A stretch of 64,000 bases of DNA from Hyphomicrobiales bacterium (GCA_930633525.1 CAKNFP010000001.1:4029501-4093500), one strand, 5' to 3'. Positions 44,338 through 53,468 are shown, counted from the stretch's first letter. Program-made: numbers and translations. The notes: a model not told the origin generated them from the letters alone.

Positions 44338-45416
44338 ATGCGCAGCCTTATATTCTCTGGCTCGACGATCCGCAGTCGGCAAATCATCCCTCGCTAGGCG
44401 GCAAGTTCTCGAGTCTCGCTGAATCAACGCGGGCCGGGCTGCCGGTGCCTCCGGGCTTCGGAATCACGACACATGCCTATCGTGAATTCATGCGCGTCAC
44501 CGGGCTGGAAGAGGAAGCATGGCGCGTTCGCGCGATTTCCACGACGCTGGATCCCTCGCAGATCGCCTCCGAGACGGGCAAGCTGATCGATGGTATCCTT
44601 CATGCGCCCTTGCCCGCAGGTCTCCTGGAGGCGGTGACATCCGCTTACGCGGAGCTGCAGAAGCGGAGCGGCATCGACGGACTGCCCGTCGCGGTGCGCT
44701 CCAGCGGTGAATCGGAAGATCTCGCCGGTGCGAGCTTTGCCGGACAATACGAGACCTTCCTATGGATCACCGGTGCAGATGCCGTTGTGGAGCACATGCG
44801 CCGCTGCTGGGCGGGCATGTATGGCGCGACCGTCCTGTCCTACCGCCACGAAGGCGAGCTTGTCGTGGCAAAGGGCGACTTCGCGATCTGCGTGGGCGTT
44901 CAGCAGATGGTAGAGGCACGCGCGGCCGGTGTGATGTTCACGCTCGACCCGCTGACCGGCGACCGGTCGAAGATTTCGATCGAAGCCTGTTGGGGTCTTG
45001 GTGAAGGTGTGGTGAAGGGCGATATCACGCCCAGCCAATACCTCGTCGACAAGGTCGTACTGACCATCCTGAGGCGCAAGCTTTCGCATCAGGAGCACGA
45101 ATATCGCTTTGCCCGCGATGCCGGCTCGGTGGGCCTGCTCCCGGTCGAAGCGGAGCGCGCTGATGCCCCCTGCCTGAGCGACGAGGAGGTCATCGCGCTG
45201 GGGCGCCTGGCCAAGAGCATCGAAGTCGGCCGCGGTGCCCCGCAGGACATCGAATGGGCGATTGGCGCGGATGGCACGATCGCCGTGCTGCAGGTACGAC
45301 CCGAAACGGTATGGAGCAGCAAGCCGGCACGACCGGTGGCACAGATCAAGTCGTCGATCAACCATGTCCTGATGCGTATGTCGGGATCGACGGCGCAGGG
45401 TAACCGCTGCGAATGA
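44334..45416 (+). CDS. ATP-grasp (PEP/pyruvate-binding) protein of a split dikinase
   Basis: A 360-residue protein corresponding to the N-terminal nucleotide-binding domain of PEP synthase. Motifs LGGKFSSLAES (about 21), VAVRSSGESEDLAGASFAGQ (about 119-138) and the C-terminal DIEWAIGADGTIAVLQVRPET are characteristic. Length matches phenylphosphate synthase subunit 2 (about 40 kDa). ATG 44334 overlaps the previous stop (ATGA) and the stop overlaps the FAD subunit start, so all are translationally coupled. It should phosphorylate the histidine of the 42490-44337 product using ATP. Confidence 0.9.
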   Translation: MNAQPYILWLDDPQSANHPSLGGKFSSLAESTRAGLPVPPGFGITTHAYREFMRVTGLEEEAWRVRAISTTLDPSQIASETGKLIDGILHAPLPAGLLEAVTSAYAELQKRSGIDGLPVAVRSSGESEDLAGASFAGQYETFLWITGADAVVEHMRRCWAGMYGATVLSYRHEGELVVAKGDFAICVGVQQMVEARAAGVMFTLDPLTGDRSKISIEACWGLGEGVVKGDITPSQYLVDKVVLTILRRKLSHQEHEYRFARDAGSVGLLPVEAERADAPCLSDEEVIALGRLAKSIEVGRGAPQDIEWAIGADGTIAVLQVRPETVWSSKPARPVAQIKSSINHVLMRMSGSTAQGNRCE

Positions 45417-46294
45417 AGGCATCCGACTTCCTTTTTCATCGACCCTCGACTGTCGAAGAAGCGGTGGGCCTGCTGGCTGAATACAATGGCGATGCCCGTA
45501 TTCTCGCCGGCGGACAAAGCCTAATGCCGATGATGAATCTGCGCCTCGCCCGCCCTGCGTCCCTGATCGACATCTGCGATCTGGAAGCGCTGAAGGAAAT
45601 TCGGGTGGAAGGTGAGGAAACGGTTCTTGGCGCCATGGTGCGCTATCGCCGGATCGAGGAAGACCCGGTGATCGCCGAGCGGTTGCCGGCCTTGCCGCAC
45701 CTGCTTCACTGGGTAGGAGATCGTCAGGTGCGCAATCGCGGCACGATTGGTGGAGCACTGGTTCAGGCCGATCCGACGGGAGAAATGGCGCTTGCGGCAA
45801 TCGTGCTTGGCGCGCGCTTGAAGGTCACCGGGCGCCGGGGCACGCGCATCCTCCCTGCCGAGGGCTTTTACATCGGGAGCTACGCCACCGCCTTGGCTCG
45901 CGACGAGATGGTGCTTGAAGTGATCTATCCGCGCCAGCCGCGCTTGTTCAGCTTCTTCGAGGTCAATCGCCGGCACAACGATTTCGCCGTGGTGTCGGTT
46001 TTCGCGGTGGGAGACCGCGACGAGACGGGCGCCTGGTCGGGAATCCGGATCGGGCTCGGCGGCGTGGATGAGACGCCCGTGCTGGCGCATGAAGCCATGC
46101 GGGCTCTCTTCGGCGGCGATTTGACCGACGAGGCGATCCAAGCGGCGGCCGACGCAGCGGCGGCTGAGATCAATCCGGCAAGCGATATTCGCGCCTCCGA
46201 GGATTACCGGCGACACCTGGCCAGGATCTACGTGGCGCGCGCCTTGCGGGCCCTGAGAAATGGCGGCGTCGCCGCTGAAAGAGAGACAGTGTGA
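45413..46294 (+). CDS. molybdenum hydroxylase FAD-binding subunit (CoxM-like)
   Basis: A 293-residue FAD subunit of the xanthine dehydrogenase family. FAD-binding motifs are ILAGGQSLMPMMNLRLARP (about 31-49) and RNRGTIGGALVQADP (about 110). It passes electrons from the Mo/2Fe-2S subunits to an acceptor. Together with 46291-46968, 49704-50216 and 50213-52621 it forms a four-component hydroxylase, probably acting on a hydroxypyridine. ATG overlaps the previous stop by 4 bp. Confidence 0.93.
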   Translation: MKASDFLFHRPSTVEEAVGLLAEYNGDARILAGGQSLMPMMNLRLARPASLIDICDLEALKEIRVEGEETVLGAMVRYRRIEEDPVIAERLPALPHLLHWVGDRQVRNRGTIGGALVQADPTGEMALAAIVLGARLKVTGRRGTRILPAEGFYIGSYATALARDEMVLEVIYPRQPRLFSFFEVNRRHNDFAVVSVFAVGDRDETGAWSGIRIGLGGVDETPVLAHEAMRALFGGDLTDEAIQAAADAAAAEINPASDIRASEDYRRHLARIYVARALRALRNGGVAAERETV

Positions 46295-46968
46295 GGTTCA
46301 ACCAGGCGTTTGAAGTCAGTCAGCCGAAAGAGCGGGTCTGGAGCTTCCTCGACGATCCCAAGCTGGTCGCCAAATGCGTGCCGGGAGTGGAGTCGGTGGA
46401 GGAAATCGAGCCTGACACGTTTGTCGTGCGCGTGACCCAAAGCTTGGGTCCATTCTCCGCAACCTTTGAAGCCCGGCTGCAGATTACGGAGAAAGTGGTG
46501 GGGGAGCGCATCGCGCTCAAGGCGACCGGCAAGGCCGTGCGCGGCGCGATGGGCAACTTTCGCGCTGAATCGGTGGTCAGCCTGCATGAGGCGGCCGGCG
46601 GCACCCAGGTGCGGGTGGATAGTGAAGCCGTGCTCGCCGGCGTGCTGGGCAGCGTCGGCCAGAAGGTCATTGCCCGACAAGCGGAAAAGATCACGGACGA
46701 GTTTGCAGCCAACCTTGAGCACCAGTTGAGTGGCGAAACCGAGCGGCAGCCTGCAGGCGCGGCTGACGCTCCTCAGGCAATCGGGAAGTCCGCTTCTGCG
46801 GCGTCGGTCGCGGGCAACCGGGCGACGTCCTCCCCGAAGCCGCAGATCGACGGTCCCATTCATGCCTACGCGGTCGCGAGCGAAACGGGGCTCTGGATCA
46901 AGCTCGCCGCGGGCGCGGCCCTCGCCAATCTGGCGGTCACGCTCGTGATCCTCGGGAAACTCCTTTGA
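46291..46968 (+). CDS. separate SRPBCC (CoxG-like) subunit of the molybdenum hydroxylase
   Basis: A 225-residue protein with GTG start overlapping the FAD-subunit stop (GTGA). Residues 1-145 are a CoxG-type SRPBCC domain (FEVSQPKERVWSFLDDPKLV, VPGVESVEEIE). A linker rich in Ala/Ser/Pro follows, then a C-terminal membrane segment (WIKLAAGAALANLAVTLVIL). CoxG helps assemble or membrane-anchor CO dehydrogenase. In the 3-hydroxypyridine dehydrogenase of E. adhaerens HP1 a separate SRPBCC subunit was described as a distinguishing feature (from memory). Confidence 0.9.
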   Translation: MRFNQAFEVSQPKERVWSFLDDPKLVAKCVPGVESVEEIEPDTFVVRVTQSLGPFSATFEARLQITEKVVGERIALKATGKAVRGAMGNFRAESVVSLHEAAGGTQVRVDSEAVLAGVLGSVGQKVIARQAEKITDEFAANLEHQLSGETERQPAGAADAPQAIGKSASAASVAGNRATSSPKPQIDGPIHAYAVASETGLWIKLAAGAALANLAVTLVILGKLL

Positions 46969-47000
46969 ACAAGCCCAAACCCAACGAAAGGCAGAAAAAC

Positions 47001-47759
47001 ATGAAACGCGTCGGCCTTATCGTCCCCAGTTCCAACACCACGATGGAGACTGAGATTCCGCGGCTCCTCAACGAACTCGGGAAAGATCTTTTCACATTCC
47101 ATTCGAGCCGCGCACGCTTGCACACGGTCGATGTGGAATCGCTCAGCCGCATGGTGGATGACGGCGAGCGCTGCGCGGCGGAGGTTGGCGACGCGGATGT
47201 CGACGTGGTGGCTTATGCCTGCCTGGTGGCTCTCATGTCGCGAGGAGCGGATGCTCATCGCGACATCGAAGCCAAGCTCTGCGATGTGATCCGCCGCAGC
47301 ATCAAGAAGGATGTGACGACCGTATCGAGCGCCGGCGCGCTGGTGCGCACGATGAAGGCGCTCGGCTGGAAAAAGGTCGGCGTTGTCGCGCCCTACATGC
47401 CGCCGCTGACCAAGATGGTGATCGACTATATCGAGGCGGACGGTTTCACGGTCGTGGACAGCGTCAGCCTGTCGGTGGCCAACAATCTTGAAGTCGGACG
47501 GCTCGATCCGTCGCGTCTGCCTGAGCATGCGGCAAAGCTCAATCTGAAGGATGCTGACGGGTTGATCCTCAGCGCCTGCGTGCAGATGCCGTCGCTGCCT
47601 TCCGTGCAGAAGGTGCAGGACCAGATCGGTCTGCCGGTGATCACGGCGGCGACCTGCACGGCGCGTGAAATTCTGCTGGCGCTCGGCATGGAGGCCAAGA
47701 TTCCGAATGCAGGGGCGGCGCTCGGCACCCTGCCGACGGGTGTGGGACTCGCTGCATGA
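47001..47759 (+). CDS. nicE: maleate cis-trans isomerase
   Basis: A 252-residue Asp/Glu racemase-superfamily protein converting maleate to fumarate. The N-terminus VGLIVPSSNTTMETEIPRLL is diagnostic. The two catalytic cysteines are Cys74 (AYACLVALMS) and Cys193 (LSACVQMPS). ATG 47001 follows AAAGG; a TTG at 46965 overlapping the previous stop would add 12 residues. Last step of the 2,5-dihydroxypyridine branch, feeding the TCA cycle. Confidence 0.92.
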   Translation: MKRVGLIVPSSNTTMETEIPRLLNELGKDLFTFHSSRARLHTVDVESLSRMVDDGERCAAEVGDADVDVVAYACLVALMSRGADAHRDIEAKLCDVIRRSIKKDVTTVSSAGALVRTMKALGWKKVGVVAPYMPPLTKMVIDYIEADGFTVVDSVSLSVANNLEVGRLDPSRLPEHAAKLNLKDADGLILSACVQMPSLPSVQKVQDQIGLPVITAATCTAREILLALGMEAKIPNAGAALGTLPTGVGLAA

Positions 47760-48583
47760 CCATCGAGATTCTCGGACAATCGCAATTCGTGGAGGCCAAC
47801 GGCCTCCGGCACCACTTGCTACGCTATGGCGCGGCGTCGGATCCACCGGTTCTCCTGTTGCCCGGGATCACGAGCACGGCCGCGACGGCCGATTTTCTGG
47901 CTCGCCGGATTGTCGGTGCCGGCTTCTCGGCGGTGGTGCCCGATATTCGCGGCCGTGGAGAAAGCGACCGCGCCCCAAGCGGCGCCTACCGCCTGGAGGA
48001 CTACGCAGCCGACGTGAATGGCATCGTTACGGCGCTCGGCCTCGATCGCCCGATCATCATCGGTCATTCGATGGGCGCGAGGATTGCCGCAGCCTACGTC
48101 ACCTCCTATGTCAGAAACGATCATGCACTCACCGTGCTGGTGGATCCGCCCCTCAGCGGACCGGATCGCGGCCCTTATCCGACCAGCCTCGCCGCTTTCA
48201 TGCAGCAGTTGAACGAGGCCAGACGGGGCACCACACCCGAAGAAGTGCGACGCTTCTATCCCAGATGGCCGGAGCGCGAGATACAGATCCGCGTGAACGT
48301 GCTGGCGAGCTGTGATGAGACGGCGATCCGCGAAACGCATGCCGGATTCGAAAACGAAGACTTCTTTCCCTTCTGGCGCAACATCACCGAGCCGGCGCTG
48401 CTGATCTATGGCGCCAAGAGTCCGGTGGTGACCACAGAAGGCGCGAGTGAGCTGGCGCAAGCCAATCCACGGATCACGATCAAGTCCGTGGCAGATGCTG
48501 GGCACATGATCCCCTGGGACAATGAAAGCGGCTTTTTCGACCTGCTCCTTCCGGCGCTTGAAGCAACTAAACCATTAAACTGA
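47756..48583 (+). CDS. nicD: N-formylmaleamate deformylase-like alpha/beta hydrolase
   Basis: A 275-residue alpha/beta hydrolase. Nucleophile elbow VIIGHSMGARIAAAY, oxyanion loop LLPGITSTAATADFL, catalytic His in VADAGHMIPWDN. Length and order match NicD, which removes the formyl group of N-formylmaleamate to give maleamate and formate. ATG overlaps the isomerase stop by 4 bp. Assignment relies on fold plus the neighbours nicX and nicE. Confidence 0.88.
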   Translation: MTIEILGQSQFVEANGLRHHLLRYGAASDPPVLLLPGITSTAATADFLARRIVGAGFSAVVPDIRGRGESDRAPSGAYRLEDYAADVNGIVTALGLDRPIIIGHSMGARIAAAYVTSYVRNDHALTVLVDPPLSGPDRGPYPTSLAAFMQQLNEARRGTTPEEVRRFYPRWPEREIQIRVNVLASCDETAIRETHAGFENEDFFPFWRNITEPALLIYGAKSPVVTTEGASELAQANPRITIKSVADAGHMIPWDNESGFFDLLLPALEATKPLN

Positions 48584-48596
48584 TTGGAGGAAGAAA

Positions 48597-49628
48597 ATGG
48601 ATCATACCAGCTTCACCGAGATTTGTTTGCATCAGCTCAAGATGTCGGGTGTTCACGAGGGTGAAAAGCTCGTGGTTCTCACCCAAGGTAACGAGCGGCT
48701 CGACTATGCCAATGCCTTCATGGCCGCCGGGCAGCGCCTTGGCGCCAAGATGTATCATATGCGTTTGTCCGCGCCGCCGCCGGTGGGCGCCTGGGCCGTC
48801 GGCCAGACGGGCCTGGCCGCGATGCCGGAAGCGGTGGAAGCGCTGAAGGCCGCCGACATGTTGATCGACTGCATCTTCCTTCTCTTCAGCCCCGAGCAGA
48901 TGGCTATCCAAGCGGCAGGCACCCGCATCCTGACCGCCGTCGAGCCACCGGAGCTTCTGGCCCGCATGCTGCCCTCCAAGGAATTGCGTGAAAAGGTCGA
49001 GTTCGGCGGGGAGCTGCTCGGCAAAGCCAAGGCCATGCGCATCACCTCGCCGCACGGCACCGACGTTACCTACAGGCTCAACACCTACGCGGCGATCATG
49101 GAATATGCCTGCACCGACGAGCCTGGGCGCTGGGACCATTGGCCATCCGGCTTTGTTTTCACGGGCGGCGATGATGACGGCGTGGACGGGCAGATTGTGG
49201 TTGCTCCCGGAGACATCCTCCTCCCGCAGAACATCTATGTGCGTGACCCGATCATCTATACGATCGAGAAGGGTTGGGTGACCGATATTCGCGGCGGGCT
49301 CGATGCGGAACTGGTGAAGTCCTACATGGAGGGCTTCAACGATCCGCGCGGCATGGGAATGAGCCATGTCGGGTGGGGCCTCAATCCGGACGCGAAATGG
49401 CACCGGCTGGTGCCGGGCGAGTTTCCGGGCGGCATGGGCATGGAGCCGCGTTCCTTCTACGGCAATGTGATGTTTTCCACGGGGCCGAACAACGAGCTCG
49501 GCGGTCCGAACGACACGGCCTGCCACCTCGACATTCCCATGCGCGGTTGTTCGCTCTTCCTCGACGACGAGCCTGTGGTGATCGATGGCGACATCGTCGT
49601 CAAGGAAATGAAGCGGCGGTCTGTCTGA
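48597..49628 (+). CDS. nicX: 2,5-dihydroxypyridine 5,6-dioxygenase
   Basis: A 343-residue Fe(II) extradiol-type dioxygenase that opens 2,5-dihydroxypyridine to N-formylmaleamate. It resembles Pseudomonas putida NicX along its length: EPGRWDHWPSGF, NDPRGMGMSHVGWGLNP and GGPNDTACHLDIPMR. The iron ligands known in NicX (two His, one Asp) correspond to His257, His310 and Asp312 here, with a constant offset. The fold is that of the M29 aminopeptidase-like family. A GGAGG ribosome site precedes ATG 48597. Confidence 0.94.
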   Translation: MDHTSFTEICLHQLKMSGVHEGEKLVVLTQGNERLDYANAFMAAGQRLGAKMYHMRLSAPPPVGAWAVGQTGLAAMPEAVEALKAADMLIDCIFLLFSPEQMAIQAAGTRILTAVEPPELLARMLPSKELREKVEFGGELLGKAKAMRITSPHGTDVTYRLNTYAAIMEYACTDEPGRWDHWPSGFVFTGGDDDGVDGQIVVAPGDILLPQNIYVRDPIIYTIEKGWVTDIRGGLDAELVKSYMEGFNDPRGMGMSHVGWGLNPDAKWHRLVPGEFPGGMGMEPRSFYGNVMFSTGPNNELGGPNDTACHLDIPMRGCSLFLDDEPVVIDGDIVVKEMKRRSV

Positions 49629-49703
49629 TCGCCGCACCAAACCGAAAGCGCTGTCCCGCGCGGGGCCTGACGCTCCGCGCGCTCACACCAACCGGACATA
49701 TGC

Positions 49704-50216
49704 ATGGCCGAGAGCCTTAACCAGATGCAGATCACGCTCGACGTGAACGGCGTATCCCATACGGAAAACGTGCCCGTGCGCATGCACGCCGCCGACTTCC
49801 TGCGCCAACGCCTTGGCCTGACCGGGACCCATATCGGCTGCGAGCAGGGTGTGTGCGGCATGTGCACGATCATGGTGGATGGCGAAGCCATGAAATCGTG
49901 CATCATGCTTGCGGTGCAACTCGAAGGACGCTCCGTTCGAACTGTGGAGGGGCTCGCGGAAGACGACGCGCTGAGCCCGTTGCAGCAGGCGTTCAAGCGG
50001 CATCATGCGCTTCAATGTGGCTTCTGCACGCCGGGCTTCCTGATGGTGGCGCAGAGCTTCGAACAGTGGTCACGCATGCCAAGCCGCGCCGAAATCCGAG
50101 AGGAGATCAGCGGCGTTCTTTGCCGCTGCACCGGTTATGAGGGTATCGTCCGGGCGATTGAAGACTATCTCCGCTCGCGACACGGCCTTTCTGTCGATTC
50201 GAGTGAGGCGGCATGA
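49704..50216 (+). CDS. molybdenum hydroxylase 2Fe-2S subunit (CoxS-like)
   Basis: A 170-residue subunit carrying two 2Fe-2S clusters: the plant-ferredoxin type (GCEQGVCGMCTIMVDG, about residues 52-67, then SCIML) and the helical type (CGFCTPGF about 111 and CRCTGYEGI about 144). It relays electrons from the Mo centre to FAD. ATG 49704 is the first codon of the family-type N-terminus; the stop overlaps the Mo subunit start. Confidence 0.93.
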   Translation: MAESLNQMQITLDVNGVSHTENVPVRMHAADFLRQRLGLTGTHIGCEQGVCGMCTIMVDGEAMKSCIMLAVQLEGRSVRTVEGLAEDDALSPLQQAFKRHHALQCGFCTPGFLMVAQSFEQWSRMPSRAEIREEISGVLCRCTGYEGIVRAIEDYLRSRHGLSVDSSEAA

Positions 50217-52621
50217 ACATCGTCCTAGACAAACGGCACGAACTGGAGACTCCCCACGCTGCACCACAGATCGGCCGTTCGGTGCCCCGCAAGGAGGATG
50301 ACCGGCTGTTGCAGGGCGGCGGACGGTTCGTCGACGATGTTTCGCTGCCGCACCAGCTCGAAATGGCGGTGCTGCGCTGTCCGTTTCCCCATGCACGCAT
50401 CTCCCTGCTGGATACAAGTGCGGCCGCCGCGCATCCGGGCGTGTTTCACGTGCTGTCAGGCGCGGACGTCCAGCGCTTGTCACAGCCGATCACCGTCTTG
50501 CGCCCGGTTCCGGGTGCACCCAAGCTCCCCTACTACGCACTGGCGGTCGATCGCGCCCTGCACGAAGGTCAGCCGATCGTCAGCATCGTCGCGCGCAGCC
50601 GAGCGGAAGCCGAAGACGCGCTGGAGCTGGTGGAAATCGAATACGAGCCGCTCGACCACATAACCGACCTCGCCCGCGCGCTCGAACCGACGGTTCCCGT
50701 CCTTCATCCTCAGCTTCTCGCCAACAACCTCTTAGCCGCCAATGTGGATAGCGGAGGCAATGCGGAGCAGGCACGTGCCGCAGCCGACTTCGTTGTTCAG
50801 GGTCGCTTCCGCGTCAACCGCGTCGCGCCCTTATCCATGGAAACACGTGGTATCCTGGTAAGCTGGCGCAAAGCCGCCCGAGAGCTCGACATCCGACATT
50901 CCACGCAGGTCCCGCATCTCGTGCGCAAGCAGTTCGCCGAGATACTCGGGATCGAGGAAAGCGCGATCCGCGTGGCCGCTTCCGATGTTGGGGGCGGCTA
51001 CGGCATGAAGCTCGGGGTATTTCCCGAGGATGTCCTTGCGGCTCTTCATGCCATGGCGCTGGAGCGCCCCGTGAAGTGGATCGAGGACCGAATGGAATAT
51101 TTCCGCGCGTCCACGCATGGGCGCGAGTCGATCCACGACATGAAGATCGCAGCCCAAGCAGATGGCGCATTGGCCGCGATAGAGCTCGACTACTACAACG
51201 ACATCGGCGCCTGGAACTCGCCCTTCGGTTCTTCGCAGCTTTCGTCGGTTGTGTTTACAGGGCCTTATCGGGTTGCGGATGCTCAAGTGCGGCGCAACGT
51301 CGTCCTGACCAACAAGACGCCCATTGGCGCTTACAGAGGATATGGACAGCCCGAAGTCAACTTCGCGCGCGAAGTGCTGATCGACAGACTTGCACGGCAA
51401 CTCGACATGAATCCGGTGGACCTGCGGCGGCGCAACATGCTGACCTCCGAGGAGCTTCCGTGGAAGACGCCGAGTGGCGCAATCTACGATCCGGGCGACT
51501 ATCCGCGCGCGCTGGAAATGGCTGTAGAGGCCGTATCCTATGACAACCACTGGAAGGCACCGCGCACGCTGCGCACGGATGGGCGGATCGTCGGCATCGG
51601 CTTCTCGAGTTTCGTCGAGCGCACCGGTTATGCCAGTGCGCGGTTTCTGGCCAATCGCGGATCGCAGTTTGGAGCACATGAAAGCGTGACGCTTCGCGCA
51701 AACCGCTCGGGCGGCGTTGATCTCTACACGGGCGTGTCTACCTTCGGTCAGGGATCGGAAACGGCCTTCGCACAGATCTGTGCGCAGGTGATCGGGCTCG
51801 ATTATGAAAGCATTCATGTTCATGCGGGTGACACCGCCGCGTCGCCGCTGAACACGGGGGCTTTCGCATCGCGGACGTTGATTGCCGGTGCCGGCGCGGT
51901 GAAAAAGGCGGGCGAAAGTTTTCGGCGGAAGATGCTGATAATCGCCGCCGTGGCCATGCAATGCAGCCCGGAAGATCTCACCATTTCGGGCCGTGTGGTG
52001 CACCGGATCGACGATCCGAGCAATTTCGTGCTGGTGGTCGAAGTCTTCAAGCGAGCGATCACCGGACAGGGCATCCCGGATGGTGTCGATCCCGGCCTCG
52101 AAGAAACTGCGCATTTCGAACCGACGGATGCCTCTTTTGCGTTCGGCACCGCAGCCGCGGTGGTGGCCGTCGATCCCGAAAGCGGCGAGTTTGCCATCGA
52201 GCGCTTCGTCATCGTGCATGATTGTGGGGTACCTGTGAACCCGATGCTGGTGGAAGGCCAGGTGCGTGGAGCGCTTGTTCAGGGCTTGGGAGCAGCGCTC
52301 ACGGAAGAGCTGCGGTACGATGCGGTCAGCGGTCAGCTCGTGAATGGCTCCATGATGGACTACTTCGCTCCCATGGCATCCGACGTGCCCCCCATCGACA
52401 TGTTGCACACCGAAGTTCCTTCGGCGGTAACGACGTATGGCATCAGAGGTGTTGGAGAAATCGGCACGATTCCACCCGCGGCAGCCGTTGCCAACGCGAT
52501 CTGCGATGCGTTGCGCGATTACGGCGTGGAGTTGAACGATATGCCGCTTACGCCCGAAAGGGTGTGGCGGGCGCTCGCGCAGGCGAGATCCGGGTCGGCG
52601 GCAGCTACGGAAGGTGCATGA
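50213..52621 (+). CDS. molybdenum hydroxylase Mo-cofactor subunit (CoxL/XdhB-like)
   Basis: An 802-residue catalytic subunit of the xanthine dehydrogenase family. Aldehyde oxidase a/b domain at about residues 30-140 (GRSVPRKEDDRLLQGGGRFV), Mo-binding motifs GGGYGMKLGVFPED, GAYRGYGQPE and TFGQGSETAFAQI, and the C-terminal catalytic glutamate in RGVGEIGTIPPAAAV. It lacks the CSFR motif of true CO dehydrogenase, so it is a hydroxylase of an organic ring. The expected reaction is C-6 (alpha to N) hydroxylation of 3-hydroxypyridine to 2,5-dihydroxypyridine. Confidence 0.93.
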   Translation: MNIVLDKRHELETPHAAPQIGRSVPRKEDDRLLQGGGRFVDDVSLPHQLEMAVLRCPFPHARISLLDTSAAAAHPGVFHVLSGADVQRLSQPITVLRPVPGAPKLPYYALAVDRALHEGQPIVSIVARSRAEAEDALELVEIEYEPLDHITDLARALEPTVPVLHPQLLANNLLAANVDSGGNAEQARAAADFVVQGRFRVNRVAPLSMETRGILVSWRKAARELDIRHSTQVPHLVRKQFAEILGIEESAIRVAASDVGGGYGMKLGVFPEDVLAALHAMALERPVKWIEDRMEYFRASTHGRESIHDMKIAAQADGALAAIELDYYNDIGAWNSPFGSSQLSSVVFTGPYRVADAQVRRNVVLTNKTPIGAYRGYGQPEVNFAREVLIDRLARQLDMNPVDLRRRNMLTSEELPWKTPSGAIYDPGDYPRALEMAVEAVSYDNHWKAPRTLRTDGRIVGIGFSSFVERTGYASARFLANRGSQFGAHESVTLRANRSGGVDLYTGVSTFGQGSETAFAQICAQVIGLDYESIHVHAGDTAASPLNTGAFASRTLIAGAGAVKKAGESFRRKMLIIAAVAMQCSPEDLTISGRVVHRIDDPSNFVLVVEVFKRAITGQGIPDGVDPGLEETAHFEPTDASFAFGTAAAVVAVDPESGEFAIERFVIVHDCGVPVNPMLVEGQVRGALVQGLGAALTEELRYDAVSGQLVNGSMMDYFAPMASDVPPIDMLHTEVPSAVTTYGIRGVGEIGTIPPAAAVANAICDALRDYGVELNDMPLTPERVWRALAQARSGSAAATEGA

Positions 52622-53313
52622 TGGGAACAACAGACAGTGTTCCCACAAACGAGTTCTGTGGCGTGGCGCAGGGCCGCTATGCCGATCCCGCTCTCACCGA
52701 ACTCGATCACAAGGCGCTTCGCTGGCTCGACACGTTCTACCAGCTTGAGCACATGCTGGCGGCTCGCGAATGGGCGATCCGACTTTCTGCCGGCGGCTCG
52801 CCGGAGCTGCGCTTCGCGGCGATCGTTCACGATGCCGAGCGCTTCTTTCCCGGCGGCCCGACCGGAACCCCGCAGAACGGCTTCGATGACGCGGATTATC
52901 TTTTCGCGCATTCCACGCGTTCAGCCGATATCGTCGATGCCTGGCTCGACAAGCGTTCCACGCCGGTTCCCGCCGCTTTCCGCAAGCGCGTCCGGGCATT
53001 GATCCTGCGTCACGAACTGGGCGGCGATCCGGAGGAAGACATCCTGCAGGCCGCCGACTCGCTCTCGTTTCTTTCCACCTACGATTGGTTGGTGGTGGGC
53101 TGGGTGCGAGACGGCCATTACACGATCGCCGGCGCGCGTGAAAAGCTGGACTGGATGCTCAACCGGATTCGCGTTCCGGCAGCCTTGCGGTTCGCGTTGC
53201 CGATCTATGTCGATATTGTCCGTGCGCTTGACCGGGCTCATGAATCGGACGTCGATATTTCGGCGCGCCGCAAGCTTGCGGGCAATCGTGCTTATCTTCT
53301 TGGATTGCCGTAA
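52618..53313 (+). CDS. HD-domain (DUF4202-like) protein at the end of the pyridine operon
   Basis: A 231-residue protein whose start overlaps the Mo-subunit stop. The segment RFAAIVHDAERFF has the His-Asp pair of HD-domain phosphohydrolases, with further candidate ligands LEHMLAAREWA before and QAADSLSFL after. I do not know a specific function. Tight coupling to an operon with a split dikinase suggests it may act on a phosphorylated intermediate or protein, or may be a chaperone (inference). Confidence 0.8.
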   Translation: MMGTTDSVPTNEFCGVAQGRYADPALTELDHKALRWLDTFYQLEHMLAAREWAIRLSAGGSPELRFAAIVHDAERFFPGGPTGTPQNGFDDADYLFAHSTRSADIVDAWLDKRSTPVPAAFRKRVRALILRHELGGDPEEDILQAADSLSFLSTYDWLVVGWVRDGHYTIAGAREKLDWMLNRIRVPAALRFALPIYVDIVRALDRAHESDVDISARRKLAGNRAYLLGLP

Positions 53314-53468
53314 GCCTGACGCTGCTCGCACGTGAAATCGGCTTGCGCGGATCTCAATGGGTTGCGAATGAAGAATGTGCCGCCAACCCCGAGAGAAGGG
53401 GACCCTATCGTTCAAGATGAGCTATAGGGCTTTCGCGGGTACGATACACGGTGCGAATGGCGGGCGAT

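Noticed and set aside
45413..52621. Carbon monoxide dehydrogenase (CoxMSL) interpretation because of the CoxG-like gene
   Set aside because: The Mo subunit lacks the CSFR active-site loop of CO dehydrogenase and the neighbours are pyridine-ring enzymes.
50831..52648. 605-residue antisense frame opposite the Mo subunit
   Set aside because: Shadow of a strongly conserved molybdenum hydroxylase gene.
41829..53313. Classical nicotinate (nic) operon
   Set aside because: There is no NicC-type 6-hydroxynicotinate monooxygenase in the operon and the hydroxylase has FAD and SRPBCC subunits rather than the NicB cytochrome-domain arrangement.
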